Source: Ryuthela nishihirai (taxonomy: Eukaryota; Arthropoda; Arachnida; Araneae; Heptathelidae). From it: DNA of 64,000 nt. Positions 1 through 12,740 of this stretch are shown piece after piece (position 1 is the first letter of the stretch; every line of letters starts with the position of its first letter). The notes beneath the pieces were generated by a model. That model made no database searches. It worked only from the letters and a program-made list of their open reading frames with translations, and was not told the origin of the DNA. A program made the translations under genes and the position numbers. Where the stretch lies: positions 73,591,501 to 73,655,500 of the forward strand of contig JAWZYU010000011.1 in assembly GCA_038380435.1 (NCBI GenBank), read 5' to 3'.

Positions 1-799
1 CAAAGTGCATAAATCCAGTTCTAAATTTATCAATCTAAAGCTCATCTCCCTATATGTCAGTCAGTGGCTTAAGAGCCAAAGAGTTCAGGTAATTTAAAAA
101 TTTTATTTTTCGCCCATATACTTTTTTTTTTAAAGCAATGATGGTAAAGAGATGTAGCAACAATAAAAATTCTGTTGATTCAGAAAAATATTCAGTAAAA
201 TACATCACTATCATGCTGCTGAATAATTTTAAATACTAAATGGACAGTCATAGAACTTTGTATGCTCTACAACTCAGTACATGCATAGCTGCAACATAAC
301 ATTCAAGTTATACCATTTTCTATCTTTTAAATTTAGCAGTATGAAATCTTTCATTTATAGGAGGCTTGTTCTAAAAGAGCATTGTTTTGCATTTCTTTTA
401 ATAATTGTACACCTTACCTATGCTTATCATCATCACAACTTAAAAATACAAATCTAAGAATATTTTACATTTTATATCCTATTACATCTGATCTCCTTCA
501 AACCCACAGTATCCAGGTATCTGTAAAGAGAAAATATTTGTTGGAATGCATAACACAAATTGAGTTACTGTTAGATGTAGATCCCATCAGTATCAAATAT
601 CGCTCTAGTCACAGAAAGTGGAAAATGACAAGTATGGGACAAAGAGCTGTTGCCGATTCTAACTACTAAGGGTTTAAGCCATCGACCATCCTTGTAGAAA
701 CATTAGACACATTAGTGTATCATGGTCTACCAGAATGGTTGGTATGCGTTTTTTAACATAAAAACTCAAATGAGTCATTTTAAACATCAACAAAGAATG
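1..799. other. AT-rich DNA, no gene seen
   Basis: No protein family, RNA or repeat is recognised here. A 95-codon open frame at 382-669 has no recognisable domain and biased composition. It looks like chance in AT-rich DNA. Confidence 0.5.
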
Positions 800-1250
800 T
801 TTTGGAATGCATTACTCCAGATTAGAATTTATGAGATTCAGATACCTTCAGTAGCCTCTGATCAGGGGCTGATGTAAGGTATCCTGTGTACTTGTATCCT
901 GTATCACTTGATGCTGGCAGCTCACAAATAAATGGAAAACAGCATTAAGATTCTCCCTCAAAGATCATTGGTACCTTATATATCAAATCCATTAATCTTA
1001 ATAAAAGCCTGTAGATGATCTAGGTGGGTTAAATGTATCAGCAAGGTCCTGTGAAGCTGAGCATTGTTCAGAAGTGTGGAAAAAAAAGCCAAAGTGATCA
1101 GGTAGCTCTATTTTAATTTCCATTTGAAGAATATCTCCTTTAAAAGTATTAATAATCTTTACTACACTGAAGCAGAGTCAGACTTTTGGTGTTATGCCTG
1201 TTTCATTTTGTGCATCATCTCAAGGAAATTTGCACAGCTCTCCTTCTAGT
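800..1250 (-). mobile_element. Old relic of the LINE 5' region (copy E)
   Basis: On the minus strand this stretch aligns, with many substitutions and small gaps, to the 5' region of the LINE copy at 15.6-19.2 kb (its part around 18590-19110). Shared landmarks in order are the ATTACTCCAG block, the GCCTCTGAT block, GGTCCTGTGAAG, a purine-rich A run, the GAATATCTC block and CACAGCTCTCCTTC near 1240. The coding part is not present on the left. This is an ancient fragment and the identity rests on eye alignment. Confidence 0.6.
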
Positions 1251-1403
1251 ATATCAGTAGCTTAGGAAGGAGTGGCAGCTGGGAAGACTATGAGACTGTG
1301 CAGTTGATGTTTACACAATCCTCATAGATCATATTATGAAGTGTATACGTAGCTATTAATAACTGCTTATGAGTTTATGAAATCCTCATTAGTAATAATT
1401 CAC
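1251..1403. other. Spacer, nothing recognised
   Basis: Unassigned AT-rich DNA between the LINE relic and a tRNA-like repeat. Confidence 0.4.
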
Positions 1404-1482
1404 AGGAAAATTATCTTGAGCCAGGTGAGATACGAACCTACAACCTCCTGATAACATGTCATTTGTTATTCCCACTCAGTTA
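1404..1482 (-). repeat. SINE-B-like fragment with tRNA-like head
   Basis: Reverse-oriented tRNA-like segment: read on the minus strand it has an anticodon-arm-like ACATGTTATCAGG followed by a B-box-like GGTTCGTATC stretch, a GGCTCAAG junction and an A/T-rich TTTTCC body. Related copies occur at 13591, 53795, 63430 and 63690. It is degenerate. Confidence 0.4.
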
Positions 1483-2521
1483 AAGACAACTTTTCTGCTA
1501 ACTTAATTGTTATTCTAACTTACTTGTCAATTATTAATTATAGAACCTCACTTATAACACTGTGTTGTATAATGAGCTATAAAAATGTCATTTTTCTGAG
1601 TGACACTAAATGTGGCTTTTGACTTGCATATAGATTTATATCATACCTCTGTCAACTGGATGCCATTGTAACCCTTGTCAGTATAAATCTTGATTAGCAG
1701 CTACTAGTTCAGTATCATAGTCCTGATGAACATGACAAAGCAACTGCCATATTCATCAAGAGGTCATGGATTTGTATCACACAGTAATCACACATAACAA
1801 TAAATTTTTCAGTATATCCTTTATTGGGCTGCTTTAACCAGTCCATCACTCCATGTCTAAGAGGATATGGGATTAAAAGCTGCAATAGACATGTAATGTT
1901 TAATGGTCCATATTTTCTGAATTTAAATCATGAACTCATAATTAAAGTTATTTAAAGTTTATTTTTTTCATGAACTCAGGATTTAATTTTAGTTTTTTAT
2001 ATGAGGAAGTTCATACACACCATTTACAGAACAGATTGATAAGAATGAAAAGGGTATGGCATTGTGATGTATCTAGAAAGGTCTTGGGTTTAATACTTTA
2101 ACCCCCACCTTCCTTTCTAACTCTAGCCATGAAAAAGTAGATGCTCATATTTTCATTTAGGTCTTTGAACTTTTTCTTCATCAATTTCTACATGTGCTTA
2201 CTGGTATGATGAAAAGATCATGCATACCTTATATGAGTAAAAATAAATTTTTATCAAGAGTTAACTTGAGAAATAGGCAAAAGAAATATTCTTCATTTCC
2301 AACAAAAAAAATACTTGCACAAATTAATTTTGCACATATACCAGACCTGAACAGATATAGATTTATTGTGAGGAATGCCCTAGCAGTGATTATTAATTTA
2401 AATAGAAACAAGACTCAATAACAAGCTAGGAACACATTCTGTGTGACGAAAACAAAGCTTTCATAGCAGATGCTGATTTGTAAGTTCAAACTGTGTTATC
2501 TTGTGTGATACTATGATGTAA
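1483..2521. other. AT-rich DNA, no gene seen
   Basis: No coding signature, RNA or repeat could be supported. Short open frames here have no recognisable similarity. Confidence 0.4.
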
Positions 2522-2595
2522 ATGAACTACTGTTAGGGCATTTAGGACACTAAATTCCTAACATTTAGTGTCCTAATGCCCTAACAGTAGTTCAT
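2522..2595. repeat. Near-perfect 33-bp inverted repeat with 7-nt loop
   Basis: The arms at 2522-2555 and 2563-2595 are reverse complements apart from one extra T in the left arm. They are separated by a 7-nt loop, TCCTAAC. The transcript of either strand would form a hairpin of about 33 bp. It could be a tiny MITE, a cruciform-prone palindrome or a small-RNA precursor; nothing else distinguishes these. Confidence 0.85.
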
Positions 2596-3368
2596 GAAAA
2601 GACAGATAGATACGTTATGAGTGCAGTTTGGATAATTTTATTTGTTCAATAAGGATGTTGCTATGAGTTTATTCATAATTAGATATTGTACAATACTTTG
2701 ATAAATATTGGCCTATTTACAAATGCAATAGAAGATGCATAGCTTTGTCCAACTCTTGGCATTTTTACTCTCTTTGCTACAATGTGAAAACTGTTTTATT
2801 GGATATTCATGCAATTTTTTTTAAGAACTGTATTCCTTCTCAAATTCATGATATGAATACAATTCTCTTAAATGCAAAAAAAAGAGAGCTAACTCTAAAG
2901 ATGGGATCATATATCCAGTTCAAATTGTGGCCATTATTGAGAGGACCATGATACATTATGAGAATCTTCTGTCTACTGCAAAATGAAATGACTCATTTCA
3001 CATTTTAACAGACAAATGATTGCCATAATTCATTGTAGCTGTTTATAAAGCTTAACAATCAAATTAAGGAGGTATTTCAAATTGGAGTTTGTTTGTTTTT
3101 TCATGCAATGAGCAATTTGCATTTGTATCTAACATATAGATTTATAAATGCATGCATATACATTACCTACATGGTATGTATATACAAGGTGTCTGTAATG
3201 TCCTAATCTGTTTTATCTAAAAGTTCAAAAATCTCAATAACTGTTATTAACAGAGGTATTAGATAAATTAATAACTCTTGTTCATGAAGTTTTGAATATT
3301 TATTATGATGGAAACTATGTTCTTGTTTGGTTTCAAACTAGCTGAACGTACCCGGCATTGCCCGGATG
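2596..3368. other. AT-rich DNA, no gene seen
   Basis: No gene or RNA recognised. Near the right edge a short GC-richer motif, TACCCGGCATTGCCCGG (around 3348-3364), precedes the tandem duplication and may be the end of an old repeat. Confidence 0.4.
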
Positions 3369-3960
3369 TCACTTTTAATCTGTACATTTTTATTTTCACT
3401 GCACTAAAGATAAATTTTGTAAGTTAAGTAAGTAACCCCCCCCCCCCCCTCCGACATTTTAGCACAGATTTTCAACAGGAAGAAATTTGCCCAGTGTTGG
3501 CTTGGATCGTTGTTGACGTCAGCGAGTTCTCTCATAACCCGTGGCTTAGTTTCTGCGTAAGCTATCGAGATTTTTATTTCCGTTACCACAGAATTTTACA
3601 CCCTATGGCTCCCGTTGATATTCGTCCGCACAGTCCAAATTTCCGGCACAGCGTTCCCCGTGTGCCTCAGTGATTGGTAAATAAGGTTTCCACTTGGCTC
3701 GTGGCTTCGTTTCTGCACAAATTGTGACAGCTCATATATCACTTTTAATATGCATATTCTGTTGTTTCCTGCACTAATGGTTAGTTTTGTGAATATCCCC
3801 CCCCCCCCCACATTTTACACAGTTTGAACACGAAGAATTTTCCGGTGTTGCAAAGGTCATTGCTGACTTGGCGCTCTCTCTCAAAGCCCATGGCAAGCGA
3901 TCGAGATGTTTATTTAGTCAGATTTTCGCATTCTGTTATTCTCGAGGTACTTTACTGAAA
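3369..3960. repeat. Diverged tandem duplication, about 371-bp period, with poly-C tracts
   Basis: A block starting CACTTTTAAT at 3369 recurs at about 3740. Both copies contain, in order, a CTGCACTAA motif, a poly-C run (around 3437 and 3799), ACATTTTA.CACAG, a GAAG.AATTT stretch, a short GC-rich segment ending in a TCTCTC motif, and ATCGAGAT.TTTATTT. The second copy is shorter. No open frame of note. Origin unknown. Confidence 0.65.
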
Positions 3961-6114
3961 GGTCCCAAATTTTGTAGGCGAGTTCCCCTTTTCCCGACAC
4001 CATGTTTGGTTAGAAAATCAGGACCCTAACTGCAATGGAACCCTTCAATAATGCTTTTGGAAATGTGGGTAATCTGGCAACGGCAGCAGATTTAAATGTT
4101 AACTTTTTCAGAGTTAGGAAGCAGTAAATGGCAACAATAGATTTGACAGCGATTATTGTTTCCAGTAGTAATAGCATGGTAAATATTTTTGCTTCCAGCA
4201 AGCCTCCCTTTTGGACTTTCAACCTGAAATTTCGCACTGCAATTCGGACCACAATCAGAAACATTTTCTGAAACTTTGGAGCAGGTACTTTGGCTTTCCG
4301 ATGAGTTATGGCTGCCACAAAACAGACACCTTTTATTATATAGATTGAAATTATCAATGTCCATATAAGTAGCAAGAGTTGTGAAGAAAGCTCTGAAGCC
4401 TTCAAAAAGAAATTTTTCAATCAATAGTACTATAGATGACAATATTCATATATATGGACTTATTTTACTAGATACTCAGTGGTTAATAGATTTAAGAGAA
4501 CTGGAAATTTAATGGATGAAAAGTATTTTGGTAATCCATACCCAAAAATAAATATCCCATTCACCCAAATTTCCCCAGGACATTCCCAGTTTCATGGGTT
4601 TTTACAGAGCTCTGTCCTGGTGTCCCACAAATTAAAATTCGGTTTGGAATGCCAAATATCCCGAGTTTTTCCAAGTCGCAAAAATACAACAAATTCACCT
4701 AATCCTATGAGTTTAAGAAGTTGGATAATCTGACAGATAAAATTTCGAGTGTTACTTATTAAACTTATAATAATAAATTATGAAGTAAACCACGTTGAAA
4801 GAAAATAATTTTAAATGTATATTAGAGCAACATAGTTTGAGTGGGAAACAAGATGTCGTATTATTTTTCAACAAAACCAGTTAATAGGCAACAATGGTTT
4901 GTTAATAACAATGTCAAATGTTTGTTTACATGTCCTTCATAATTATCTATTTAAATATGATGGGTGATGTACCAACATAGTTTCCTTTAATCGATATCAC
5001 TTGAACCTTATGAAAAAACTGGTTAGAAATATACATATACAATACTTAGTAATTTTAGTGCTAATTTCCCCGTGTATTTTTAAGTGAATGAATTTTATGA
5101 AATTATATCTAATACTAAATAGTATTTTTCCCTAGACACTTGTATGCAAATAATCTCGACTTCCTGTAGAAAATGTAAATTTAACAGTAATTTCCAGAAA
5201 TAGTACTGTTGTGTTACAAAAAAAATAGAGCACTGTTTCATCATAAACAGATAATCCCCGAATCAGGTGTCCATAATTATTATGGATACCCGATTACTTT
5301 TATGAAAAGTGCAAAGAAAATATACTGTAATTGGTTTTGCGTTAACTATTTTATCACAATTTCAGTAAGTTAAAACCGAGATACATGCTAAAATGTCCTG
5401 GTTTTCATTTCTGAAAAAAATAGGAACCCTACCCAAAAAGTAGACGGAAAAAATAAGAACAGTTATTAAATATACCCAAAAGTCAATTAGCTTGTAATAT
5501 TTAAAGACACTTATGAAATTTTACATTATTATTTAAAGAAACATTTATATCACATCCAAATCATACTCCTTTCGAGGCTCGCGGCTTTGAAAAACGTACA
5601 GCCGTGTATTACACTCGTCTTCAGTAAATACAAAGCTGTAATTTAACCTTTACAGTGTGTCAGAGCAGCATTAATCGCTTTTGTCTTTCGATGCAGCTTG
5701 AGAAATAAATATCGTTCCCATAGTACAAGGTGGTAAAAACAAATTTTCCAAATAGAAATCGGCAGTTTTTTTTAACTCTTTTAAATAAATATCGAAAATA
5801 ACATTTAAATCTATGATATTATATATTTTACCTGTTTATTCCACTTAAAAAATTATGATAAAATTTAAAAAGAAATCTTTTTGAGTCTGCAGTGAATGAA
5901 TGAGCATGTTCAGTCATCGTAAATAGCATCAAGCAGTGATGACTTAATTTACGCCTTTATTCGATGTACGGTACATAGATTTTCAATCAGTTGGGATTTC
6001 AGGTCTTCTAACTTCGTATCACTCTAGCAGAGTTGTAATGCTTTCTAAATTAACAACGCACATCTCTTTCAATCAACATGAATATTTTAACAAACTTTCA
6101 ATTTTAAAGATTTT
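3961..6114. other. AT-rich DNA, no gene seen
   Basis: Minus-strand open frames at 4010-4442 overlap each other and have no recognisable domain. I treat them as chance. Nothing else is supported. Confidence 0.4.
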
Positions 6115-6680
6115 TTTTTACTCTAATGTTTCTAGAATTATTTTTTATTGCTTCTCAAATATATACAGCGATTATAAAGAATAATTTGTTTGAAACGATT
6201 GAAAACAAAACCACTAGTGAACTCTAATGGTCTACATCAAAAGAATCATAGGGTTAAGCAGTTAGCCCAAAAGCAAGATTTTTAAAAGGAGGACTTATTT
6301 CAGTAATATGTACTTTTATTTACATTTTAACCAGCTACATTAATAGTTAATGTTATGAAATTACGATTTTTAACCACATTTTTGCCGCAATTTTAAAATT
6401 AACTTGTATCGGTTATGCAGCTACATACTAAAATGATTCATTCTCAATCTCAGTGTTTCAATTAAAATTTAAATGCTTTGAATATTTTTATTTAATTTTT
6501 TTAACAGTTCTTTATTCCTTTTTAGATGTATATTTCAGTTTTAATTTAAATAATTTTTTTTCGAAGCAAAATAAATTTTTATTACATCACTTTCCTTAGA
6601 CTTAAAGTTTGCTGATCACGAAAATTCAAAGCATTTGCATAAATGACTAAGAAAAATTTAAAAAGAACTAAATAAATAAA
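6115..6680 (+). repeat. Block sharing diverged sequence with 59090-59640
   Basis: Colinear similarity to a block about 53 kb away in the same orientation. Shared landmarks are CTCAAATATATAC, an AAAGAATAA stretch, GCTTTGAA.TATTTTTATTTA, TCAGTTTTTATTT-like, AAACAAAATAAA.TTTTT with a possible AATAAA signal, and GAGTTTGCTGAT/AAGTTTGCTGAT near the end. Reading frames are not conserved, so this may be an untranslated region or an unnamed dispersed repeat. Confidence 0.5.
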
Positions 6681-7187
6681 TGATTTAAGCATTAATAGAA
6701 GAAAAAATTTCCAATTTTGCAGAAGTTGAAATATAAAAAAGAGTAAATTTATTCCGTTTTATTAATCAATTGCACTAGTATATGAATAATTATGTTTATT
6801 TCAGGATAAGGTTCTAAAAGTTGATTTATTTTCTGAATTCTCGGTTTTTAAACACTTTAAATCTGGCCACCACAGTGAGTTCAGTTTTAGAAATAGTTTA
6901 GGAATAATGGGGAGCATTCTTTTCAGTGATGACAGATCAAATTCCACATGTACAAATCAGTGCACAAGCAATTTTGCCATATATTGGTCAAATAACCAAG
7001 TGAAGTGGAATAAAGCTAGGATTCCACAACAAAGCATTCTTTTGGATCCAATGATGGATATTTTTCTGAAGATTTCTTACAGTAATGGGTATATTTCCAA
7101 AAGATTAGACATAATGATAGACATTTGTAGCATATTTTATATGTAACTTAGGAAGTTAAACTTTTGTGTGTTTAAATCACAATAGTT
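6681..7187. other. AT-rich DNA, no gene seen
   Basis: A 79-codon open frame at 6907-7146 has no recognisable domain. No other feature. Confidence 0.4.
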
Positions 7188-7290
7188 TATTTGGGGTTTT
7201 ATGGCACTCGTCCGTTACATGGGTTTTTGGGGTTTTATGACACTCATCCGTCACAGGCAACTCGTCCGTTAGGCCACCAGGGCACTGCCC
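7188..7290 (+). repeat. Short direct repeats of a GGGGTTTTATG.CACTC.TCCGT motif
   Basis: The motif GGGGTTTTATGGCACTCGTC at about 7193 recurs about 33 bp later with three changes. A shorter CACTC/AACTCGTCCGT echo follows at 7258-7270. Only two and a half units are visible. Confidence 0.5.
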
Positions 7291-7684
7291 AATCAAAATA
7301 GTCACAAGAAATAATGGACAAATTTTGTAGTTATTATTTGTCATGTTATGTAGACAATCACAGCGTTACTTTGTAAATGCTATATTGTCTGCTCAATTTG
7401 TACAATATCAATTTTTATATTTATGGTTACACTTGATTGGCCGAATCAAAACCAATAGTTGAAAACCTAGTTAGCAAAAAAATCTTCATTTGACTGTGCC
7501 AGGCTCAGCAGGCATAAACTCTCCTGGCAGGATGTACTTGAACTGGGTTGTGAACTTTTCATTTTGCCAAGGATGGATATTTATGTATGAACAGTTTAAG
7601 AAGAGCATTCGATATGGAAATAAAAATGTATTGAGCATTTGGTCTAAGTGGAATATTAATATATCTTAATAAAACATTTTATCA
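7291..7684. other. AT-rich DNA, no gene seen
   Basis: Nothing recognised. Confidence 0.4.
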
Positions 7685-7770
7685 GCAATGCTTAGCTCAG
7701 TTGGCTCAAGTACACTGTCTTTCTGACTTGCAAATCAAAGGTGTCCGGTTTGATACCAGCCGCTCTCATA
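7685..7770 (+). repeat. tRNA-like sequence (pseudo-tRNA or SINE head)
   Basis: TTAGCTCAGTTGG resembles an A box and GGTTTGATACC a B box, with a CTTGCAA loop between them that would give a UGC (Ala-type) anticodon. The acceptor arms do not pair (3' side GCCGCTC, 5' side does not complement) and the anticodon stem is poor. A functional tRNA is therefore unlikely. Confidence 0.4.
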
Positions 7771-9389
7771 ATATTATTTTTCAGTCTTTTTTTTTAATTA
7801 CCATATTACTTTTTTACAGTTTATTGTAAAATATGACCAAAGTACACAATTATTCAAGAGATAATTTACTACGAGTAATTCAGTTTAAAGTAATTAATAT
7901 TTATAATCAGAATGGAATCAAAAAATTAATAAACCTATGTATTAGACATATTTTTCATATTTTTTTTAAATACCACTAAAATAGAGAGGAAAAATATATA
8001 TTGATAATTATTAGGCAGAGGGGCTATAATAATAGGGCTAAATAAATACTAAAGTAGGAAAAAAGGGCCTTTTCCCTCTTTTCCAATTTTTTTGGTTGTT
8101 TTTGTTTAATAATGCGTTTTGAGAACAGCTGAAAAAAAAAACATATGTAAACCAAAAAGAAAACCTTGCACAGCACACAAGAAATGTTAGTTACGGTTCT
8201 GCCTAGATGCACCAAAAGCAAATGTTTAGTTACACTTATGATAGCAAAATATGTGTTTCATTTGTGTTTTAAGAAAATGAAGTCCAGCAACAAATGATAT
8301 TCAACATCTTCTCAACAATGAACTTCACTTATTTATTGTTAACTTTACATTTTTACTAAAACAGATTGGGCCTTTATAGACACCCTATATTATTCTTCTA
8401 ATCTTGAATAGTAAAGTTTACCATTTAATAAGTTTAATAGTTTTCACTGCTTTTCCTTAAAAATGAAAAGAAATTATGGAATAAAATTCTTTTTATCTAC
8501 CATGTGAATTTGAATTTAGCTCCATCAATATCCTCCCTGTTTTCTTGAAAGATTCAGTTATGAATACATAGAAGTCATAAATGCTCTTTAAAACCTCTAA
8601 GTAATTAGCTCATCACTTGCAAGTGTAACCTTCTCTTTTTTTTTTTCGTAAATTTTAGGCTGTATGTTTTTATAAATACAAAGGTGTTATAACAATGTCG
8701 TTGATTGTTTCATATTCATTTACGAATCATTTAGTTACAACTGAGCGAGCAATTGTTAACCACTTTTATTGTGATAAATCTATACTTACCCAATGTAATG
8801 TTTGTATGTATGTAACCTACATAATTAAAAAAAATTAGGTTCTGAAAGCTGGCGTAAAATTATTAATCTGTTTGGATGGATTAATGTTTTTTTCCATGGT
8901 TTCTAGCTTATAGGGAGATAGAAAATATTGTTCTTTTAATTATCCATTTTTGTTATTGCTGCATAATTCTGTTGAGAAAGACAGAGTTGATTTCTTTTAA
9001 ATTACGGGGGGGGGTTGCATTTGTTGAAAGCATTATTTTTTTGGATATATATGTCTTATAATAATCTTTCATCATACATAATGTATGTACCCCAATGGTT
9101 AAGTTATTCCATGGAACATGTATAACCCTATAATGGTCATTTTTATATGACAAATTTCTCCCAGCAGTATAAGTAAAACACATAAACTTGTATCAAGAAT
9201 GAACATATTTTATAACTACCATTTATAGTATATCATTATTTTTATAAAAAAATAATTATAACATTGTGTGGTAGGAAGGGGAAACAGTCAAATATATAAA
9301 GTATCAGGCACATTTGGTAGCTGTTTCTGTACATTTTTTCTTTTTCATGGGGTCATGTGAATGCACCATTTACCTTTTCCTTCTGTAAA
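7771..9389. other. AT-rich DNA, no gene seen
   Basis: No domain, RNA or repeat recognised. A poly-G run lies at about 9006-9014. Confidence 0.4.
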
Positions 9390-10161
9390 AGAGTGTTTCC
9401 CAACTTGCGTGCCATGATATATTTTGTTTATTCAAGATTTTCACCACCCTGTAGTATTTATATTTTTGATATTTAGGGAGTTAAAAATGGAAATTTTCCT
9501 TATTTTATTGAAATAAAGTAAAAGTCTTGTGAGGGAAATATACAATGATAGACGGTACTGCAAGTCACTTGCATACATCAAAGTTAAGCGAGAGCGAAGG
9601 AGTTGATTTTCCTAGTTCACAGTGCCCTTGTTACTCCTTTGTTTTTTCGTGTGTTTTGTTTAATTCCTTCTTAATGATGATAATTCGACCGGCATTCTGT
9701 GACAAACGTCATTTAATGTTCAAAGAAGCAGATGTCTTCAAAAGATGAACAAGGTATGCTTTCAAAAGAATTGCTTACTTAGTTTTGTTTTATTCCACAA
9801 GTAATTTTGATATAGAATTTCTTTTTATTTATTTTTAACAAATAATTGGGAATGTTTCATTAATCTTATGGTCAAGAAAATTTGTTAGAAAACTCTATTT
9901 AAATCTATTGCAAATTTAATTGAAATTTTTACAAAAATGCAGGAATTAAAATTTTTGTTTCTACATCTTTATATCATTAATTGCCCATATATGTTTTAGT
10001 TAGTCGGCCTTCTCGATGAACATATAAAAAAAATCATTAATTGTAAAAATAATAGCCACTGATATTAACTAGTAAATTACTTTCGAAAATAGCTATTCAT
10101 GACTCTACAATTTTGGATTCTCAAAAGTGTATCGTGGACTCAAAATTGTTGGGAAGCACTG
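9390..10161. mobile_element. hAT-like non-autonomous element (about 770 bp)
   Basis: The left end AGTGTTTCCCAAC (9393) and the right end, read in reverse as CAGTGCTTCCCAAC (ends 10161), are terminal inverted repeats of the CAGTGTTTCCCAA type common in hAT MITEs. The similarity continues inward (GTGCCATGATA versus GTCCACGATA on the complement). Flanks TCTGTAAA and GCTGTAGA agree at six of eight positions, compatible with a decayed 8-bp target duplication. The interior carries no recognisable transposase. Confidence 0.6.
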
Positions 10162-10388
10162 GCTGTAGACAAATGGCCACAACAATTCGTAAAGCTTTTG
10201 ATTTTTTTTTATTATTATTATTTGAACCATTAGATTTTTTTCATTTCACCTGAGACTTTCATGTAGCCATCAAGTCTCCTCAAATGCAACCAAACATTAA
10301 ATAAACTGATATTATTTGTTTTAAAATATACTAGAAAGGTAAACGGACTTCAATTCTAGTTTGTAAAATGCTTAAATACTATTGTAGT
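10162..10388. other. Spacer between two hAT-like MITEs
   Basis: Nothing recognised. Confidence 0.4.
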
Positions 10389-10769
10389 CAGTGGTGCACA
10401 GCCTTGGCCTGTCAGAGGGCCACACAAGTTATATTTTCCGAGCCTGCGGGCCGTGTAAGAAAAATAGTATTGAAATATCGCCAAATATGGCAATATTAGA
10501 GCAACCATAAAAGATCCTAACGATAGTTTTGTGCCGATTCTTATGGAAAAAAAAAACACTGTTTTACCTAATTTTAACGCATAGAACACATTGAAGTCAT
10601 AGCTTTACATGGAAATACATTTCAATGAGAAAATTACAGAAATAATGACATTATTTACAAATATGTAACAGTAAATCTTTTACATTTGTGACAGCAACCG
10701 AAGGTGCGTGCTGCACAAAAAACACTGGGGCCATATGGGAGCTCGTGGGCCGCTATTTGTGCACCACAG
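10389..10769. mobile_element. hAT-like MITE (about 380 bp)
   Basis: The ends CAGTGGTGCACAG and, on the complement, CTGTGGTGCACAA form terminal inverted repeats. Both ends are followed by GC-rich GGGCC blocks typical of vertebrate and arthropod hAT MITEs. There is no coding capacity, and no convincing 8-bp target duplication remains (ATTGTAGT versus ATCCAGAT), so it is old. Confidence 0.6.
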
Positions 10770-12535
10770 ATCCAGATGATGTAACAAAATTATGTCCACA
10801 TCTCCCATACGCTCATAAAAAAATTATTGCCTCTATGCATTCTATATACTTTTTGGTTAACATATTTAATTTTTTTATTTTATTTATGCTTATTCGGGGG
10901 GACATATATTTATATTATCCTATATCTGGAGATATCATGGAGAGTTAGGTACAATGCGTGAAAATCAAACGAGGAATCGTATAACTTTATAGCTTTAAAA
11001 GTGTAATTTACGGGAAAAAATATTTCTGGAAATGTAGAGTGGAAACCAAAATTCATATCGTTATTAACTACTGAGTGATTTCTTTTAAAAAAAAAAGGTG
11101 AAACTGGTAAAGGGATCATTTTTATTTTGCAAAATGAAACAACTAAAATGCGAAATTTCTTCTAACAATATTTTATTATTAAATGTCCATTAATCCAAAC
11201 TGATCAATAATCTGAACTTGTCTTTACATGGACTAGTTGAATTGTCAAAACTGTACTTGTATTACACACTTTTTTGAATCGATACGGTTTTTTTAAAATA
11301 AATTCCAAAAAGCAGAGGCTAATTATTAGAAAATTATTGAAGTTTGCATAACAATCTGCTAACTTTGTTTTTATAGTTGTGTCGAATTGATTTGCTTTTA
11401 CCTTCAAATTAGCCTTCAAATGCGGATTCTTTTCACAGCCAGCACTTCGATGGTTGAGTTAGTTGAGTGTCTTTTCGAACAAAATGCGGTAAGCATTTTA
11501 AAGCAGTTTGTGAACTCTAGGAGGGAAGCTAACAAAACCCAGGGATGGATGATGCATTCGTTTCAACATGGATTACAGAATTTGAAATGTACGTTAAAAC
11601 GTTTGGACACAACTGAAAACTCCCAAAATTAGATAATGGATTTCCTGTACGAGATTTCAGAATTTCAACTACTCCTTGGAACTTTTCAATAAATTGCACA
11701 AAAGTTTCGAATATACTCACAAATTTTACTCGCATTTAATCACATTCTCAAAAACTCTGCTCTTTCTAAAATTGATTGATCGAAATCATGAGATAGAAAT
11801 CAAATCACAAACGAATCCCATATTTTTAATCATTTATAATGATAGTGTCACAGTACGAGAGTAGGCAGCAGGGTGATCCCATGTTTCGGATTTCTTAATG
11901 ATTTTATCTTGAAATTGTATTTGTGCGAAATTAAAAGAAAAAGAGTCATGATATTACAAATTTTCTTTTCGATACACACAAAAGAAAACGATACCTTCAG
12001 TCGTTTTCTTTTTTCAACTCTACGCTAAGAAAAATTAATGCTACTCATGTGATTAATTAGTTTTGATGTCTTTTTTTGTGTATATGTGACACGAAGTAGT
12101 CATCATAAGGCGTTTATCTAAAACATTCATTATCAAAACTTATTTGACTAACGGTGAAAAAAATAAAACTCTCAAACTGTAATCAAACCATTTGTCAAAT
12201 ATGAGCAAAGTAGAGTAAAAATTTTAAAATCTATCCTTAACAATTTTTGTTCCTGAGTAATTCATGTAGTTTTTATTTTATTCAGAGTTGCAATTTTCAT
12301 TTGTGCAAGTGAATTACAAGTAGCACTTTCCTTTTCAGTACAATTTACTTGTAAAAATAAATTTTTATGATGAATTAGGGACTTCTCACATTGCATACAT
12401 TAAGGCTGCTTTGTGTATGCAAATGATTATTTATATAGTATTTTAAAAGAGTAAACGTGTCAGCATCATTATTCCTGTAAATTGATACTGAAACACATGT
12501 ATTTAAAAAACATTTTTAAATTGCAATGAAGAAAA
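10770..12535. other. AT-rich DNA, no gene seen
   Basis: Several 60-90 codon frames in both strands overlap one another and none carries a known motif. A small hairpin (AAAAGAAAACGA / TCGTTTTCTTTT) lies at 11989-12012. Confidence 0.4.
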
Positions 12536-12700
12536 ACCCCGTGTTCGGGAGAGCCATACCATGTGCACATTAAAAAACACACTGATAGACATAACGGGAG
12601 GCTACCATCTGTAACAGCTGTCCACTTGCCCCCCTATCCCAATCCCTGAGTCTCAGGGTCCTTGTGACCTGGCCATTAGTGCCATTAGCAAAAAAGTACC
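12536..12700 (+). repeat. SINE-A, 5'-truncated fragment
   Basis: Matches the 3' half of the SINE-A family: GGGAGAGCCATACC, GTGCACATTAAA, GGAGGCTACCATCTG, ACAGCTGT, GGGTCCTTGTGACCTGGCC and GTACCGCTCAGAG in order. It lies immediately upstream of a second copy in the same orientation. Confidence 0.75.
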
Positions 12701-12740
12701 GCTCAGAGCAGGGCCGGTGCGAGCTATTTTGCCACCCCTT

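Noticed and set aside
382..669. 95-codon open frame
   Set aside because: No known domain, AT-driven composition and no neighbouring exons. Likely chance.
4010..4442. Two overlapping minus-strand frames of 136 and 116 codons
   Set aside because: They overlap in different phases, are hydrophobic by composition and carry no motif. No other support.
7685..7770. Functional tRNA-Ala gene
   Set aside because: The acceptor and anticodon stems do not pair properly.
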